A DNA stretch of 26,774 bases from the NCBI GenBank assembly GCA_964502735.1, contig CAZCYD010000042.1, positions 1 to 26,774 on the forward strand, written 5' to 3'. The translations under genes were made by a program, and so were the position numbers. This document shows positions 24,461-26,774 of this stretch, one piece after another. Each line of letters opens with the position of its first letter. The first letter of the stretch is position 1. Source of the DNA: JACKAN01 sp964502735. GTDB taxonomy: Bacteria; Bdellovibrionota; Bdellovibrionia; Bdellovibrionales; UBA1609. Under the pieces are notes generated by a model. The model was not told the DNA's origin. It searched no databases and saw only the letters and a list, made by a program, of their open reading frames with translations.

Positions 24461-25791
24461 AATAAATTAACTCCCACACAATAATAGGGCCACATCTCTC
24501 TACTTGAGTTATTTACTAAGGCTCCACGCCCATCAAAAATAGCAAACTCTTTTGAGACTTGGCTCCTCACTCCACTAAAATCAAAAGTTGAAAACTCCTG
24601 CCAGTCTGTACATACGCACAAGGCCTGGGCTTGACTTAGTGAAGTTTCTGCTGAGTCAAAAAATTCCACCTTATCTAAAAAAGGAACTGTTATGGAGGGA
24701 GAAGAAACTACTGGATCATAAATCTGAACTTTGGCTCCTTTCTGAAGTAAAAAATTTATTAAGGTCAAGGACTTCGACTCCCGAAGATCAGATGTCATAG
24801 GTTTAAAAGACAAACCCCATACCGTAATTTTTTTATCTTGTAAGATTCCGCCAAAGTAGCTCTCTATTTTAGAATAAAAGTGAGAAATTTGTTGAGTGTT
24901 AACACTTAATGTTGCCCGAGCAAGCGGCATAGGAATTTCATGGCTCTTGCCCAAGCCAATAAAGTAGCTGAGATCCTTAGGTAAACAAGAGCCTCCAAAA
25001 CCTAAACCTGCTTCCAACCCTCCCTCGCCAAATCTAGGATCTTTTTGTAGAACGTCCCGGATAACTCTAATATCGGCTCCTGTGCTCTCACAAATTCGGG
25101 AAACCTCATTAATAAAAGAAATTCTCGTGGCCATAAAAGCATTACAAACTACTTTTGAAAGCTCTGCATTTTCCCAAGTTGTGAGTACTAAATTCAAATC
25201 ACGAGAATTATAAGAAGTTAAATATTTTTCTACGGCCCACGAATTCTTGCGACTTCCAATTACAATTCGACTTTGATTAAAGACATCGTAAAGGGCCTGG
25301 CCTGACCGCAAAAACTCCGGATTAGAAATGATTTCTACAGAAAAGGGAACTTGCCTTCTTGATAAAATGCCGTCGACTAGGCTCTGTAATCTTTGACATG
25401 TCCCCAGAGGAACCGTGGACTTACAAACAATGACTTTGTTACTCATAGCTGCTTCTGCAATTTGTTCAGCCGAAGAGAAAAGAGACTCTACATTGAGATC
25501 ACACTCATCTACAAGGGGGGATCCCATTGTAAAAATAATGATATCGGCATCCAGCAGAGATTCTCTCATATTATCAGAGAACTCCAACCTTTCGCGTTCT
25601 AAATATCGAGAAACCGAAGATGCCAACTCTGGCTCAAAAATAGATGTCTGACCTTTTTTAAGATTTGCGATCAGATTTGAGTCACAATCAACTCCGACGA
25701 CTTCATTTCCTTTTTCTGCAAAAAAAACTGAAGTGGCCTGCCCAACTAGACCCATGCCTAAAACTATTATTTTATTGCGTGCAAAGCTCAT
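24457..25791 (-). CDS. UDP-glucose/GDP-mannose dehydrogenase family enzyme
   Basis: A 444-residue NAD-dependent enzyme that oxidises a UDP-sugar C6 alcohol to the acid in two steps, most often UDP-glucose to UDP-glucuronate. Visible marks are the Rossmann GMGLVG (12-17), a GSPLVDECDLNV acidic loop, KSTVPLGT (124-131), NPEFLRSGQA, the catalytic cysteine C269 in FGGSCLPKDL, and the C-terminal SFKPMTSDLRESKSL region. Length is normal. I chose the ATG at 25789-25791, which starts just before the Rossmann strand and one base after the upstream stop; a start 15 codons earlier would overlap the upstream gene and has no better ribosome site. It is the middle gene of an epimerase-dehydrogenase-GT2 operon. 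UDP-ManNAc or other substrates cannot be excluded. Confidence 0.9.
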   Translation of the reverse strand: MSFARNKIIVLGMGLVGQATSVFFAEKGNEVVGVDCDSNLIANLKKGQTSIFEPELASSVSRYLERERLEFSDNMRESLLDADIIIFTMGSPLVDECDLNVESLFSSAEQIAEAAMSNKVIVCKSTVPLGTCQRLQSLVDGILSRRQVPFSVEIISNPEFLRSGQALYDVFNQSRIVIGSRKNSWAVEKYLTSYNSRDLNLVLTTWENAELSKVVCNAFMATRISFINEVSRICESTGADIRVIRDVLQKDPRFGEGGLEAGLGFGGSCLPKDLSYFIGLGKSHEIPMPLARATLSVNTQQISHFYSKIESYFGGILQDKKITVWGLSFKPMTSDLRESKSLTLINFLLQKGAKVQIYDPVVSSPSITVPFLDKVEFFDSAETSLSQAQALCVCTDWQEFSTFDFSGVRSQVSKEFAIFDGRGALVNNSSREMWPYYCVGVNLL

Positions 25792-25792
25792 T

Positions 25793-26774
25793 TTACATAA
25801 CTTTATCTGACCAAGTTTTTGGTACGATTGATCCATTAATCTCTAAATCTATATGATAATTGAATTCCCTGCGACAGTGCACTTTCAAATGACTAGCTAT
25901 TCGAATTAAAGACTCATCTAAACTTACTTTTCTTTTAAATCCGTACTTAGACTTGGCCTTTTCTGAAGAACACACAGCCAGTTGCACCTCGCCAGGCCTC
26001 TTCGGCATATAAATAGGCTGCAATTCAGATTCTGTGATTGCTAATAATTTTTGCACGAGCTCATTGATCGTAATATCCTCTGTATCGGGACCGATGTTGA
26101 CAATATCCCCATGCGACTCCTTTGACTCCGCAATTGCAACTAGACAGTCAACACAGTCTAGCACATCACTAAAGCAACGTCTCTGGAAACCATCACCATA
26201 AATAATCGGGGGTTTGCTTGAAAAAATTCGATTGAGCATAATTGCTACTACATTTCTAAAAGGATCATCCGACTTTTGGTGGGGACCTATCACATTATGA
26301 GGCACGACAATTGAGTATTTCATTCCATGAAGCTCAGATAAATTTTTTACCAAATTCTCAGAGGCAACCTTGCTAACTCCATAGGGAGTGCGAGGGGCCG
26401 GCGTTTGGTCTTCAGTGAACGGAGTCAAATTTTGTCCATATCTCGACATTGAAGAAAAATAAATAAAATGACCGATCTTATTTTCTATAGCGGCACTTAT
26501 AATAGATGCGGTTCCCGAATAAATATTGTGAGCGATTTGACTAGGGCAAAATACGCTGAGCCCATCATAAGCCGCCGCCGCCGCATGAAACACAATATCT
26601 ACATCTTTTAGAATCTCAATATTCTTGGAAAAATCTAAAATATCACTTTCATAAAAAAGAACTCCAGCCGGAACGTTGGCCCTGTCTCCACCAGACAAGT
26701 TATCACATCCCACTACAGTGTAACCGAGTTCTAACATTCTATTGGCCAGAGCACTTCCAATAAGTCCGGCGACA
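25793..26774 (-). CDS. NAD-dependent sugar-nucleotide epimerase/dehydratase, 5' end outside window
   Basis: An extended SDR acting on nucleotide sugars. The frame stays open to the right edge: upstream of the first in-window ATG (26735-26737) it reads AGLIGSALANRM, which is the GxxGxxG NAD-binding motif. The real start therefore lies beyond 26774 and only a few residues are missing. Further marks are CDNLSGG after the second strand, the catalytic serine region FSSMSRYG, and Y-x-x-x-K in TPYGVSKVASE. A GDGFQRRCFSDVLDCVDCL segment and VNIGPDTEDITINEL follow, typical of UDP-glucose 4-epimerase/UDP-glucuronate-processing relatives. The stop is one base before the UDP-glucose dehydrogenase family start, so they form an operon that makes an activated sugar for the neighbouring transferases. 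Confidence 0.88.
   Translation of the reverse strand, partial: VAGLIGSALANRMLELGYTVVGCDNLSGGDRANVPAGVLFYESDILDFSKNIEILKDVDIVFHAAAAAYDGLSVFCPSQIAHNIYSGTASIISAAIENKIGHFIYFSSMSRYGQNLTPFTEDQTPAPRTPYGVSKVASENLVKNLSELHGMKYSIVVPHNVIGPHQKSDDPFRNVVAIMLNRIFSSKPPIIYGDGFQRRCFSDVLDCVDCLVAIAESKESHGDIVNIGPDTEDITINELVQKLLAITESELQPIYMPKRPGEVQLAVCSSEKAKSKYGFKRKVSLDESLIRIASHLKVHCRREFNYHIDLEINGSIVPKTWSDKVM

Overview
The window looks like chromosomal DNA of a Gram-negative bacterium with an outer membrane. It carries several proteins with signal peptides, lipobox lipoproteins and probable beta-barrels, uses the standard code, is AT-rich, and often lacks clear Shine-Dalgarno sites. The density of large secreted proteases and orphan exported proteins, together with a CFI-box C-terminal domain, is reminiscent of Bdellovibrionota or related deltaproteobacteria-like lineages. 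That placement is an inference, not a proof. I saw no rRNA, tRNA, CRISPR array, phage or transposase gene.

Layout. (1) Positions 1-3353: a C-terminally truncated WecA/MraY-type phosphoglycosyl transferase, a divergent GT4 glycosyltransferase, a small operon of a DUF2279/YfiM-like protein plus a beta-barrel-like protein, and a divergent exported protein. (2) 3371-4563: a CBR1-like short-chain dehydrogenase and an AT-rich non-coding stretch with repeated YTAACTT boxes. (3) 4564-8258: a secreted protein that I read as an exported, enlarged relative of leucyl/phenylalanyl-tRNA-protein transferase (Aat), then a SAM methyltransferase and a GT4 glycosyltransferase. (4) 8332-9695: a chalcone-isomerase-like lipoprotein and a divergent exported protein. 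(5) 9698-9829: a 46-bp perfect inverted repeat with a nested hairpin. (6) 9867-13124: a reprolysin-like metalloprotease fused through a CFI-box, a membrane segment and a second signal-like segment to a beta-barrel-like domain, then a DUF6174-like lipoprotein. (7) 13125-21610: a non-coding region with a 17-bp tandem repeat, an overlapping pair encoding a 1206-aa exported protein of unknown family and a 1089-aa subtilase, then a lipoprotein with a nine-glycine linker. (8) 21762-26774: surface polysaccharide genes, namely three GT2 glycosyltransferases, a UDP-glucose dehydrogenase family enzyme and a sugar-nucleotide epimerase/dehydratase that runs off the right edge.

How it fits together. The two ends and the 6206-8258 pair carry cell-envelope glycan functions: lipid-carrier priming, sugar-nucleotide production and glycosyl transfer. 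The centre is a set of exported proteins dominated by two very different secreted proteases. The most unusual items are the exported Aat-like protein, the protease/barrel fusion whose junction contains two nine-base homopolymers where any single-base slip gives an early stop, the long perfect palindrome, and the translationally coupled subtilase plus 1206-aa partner.
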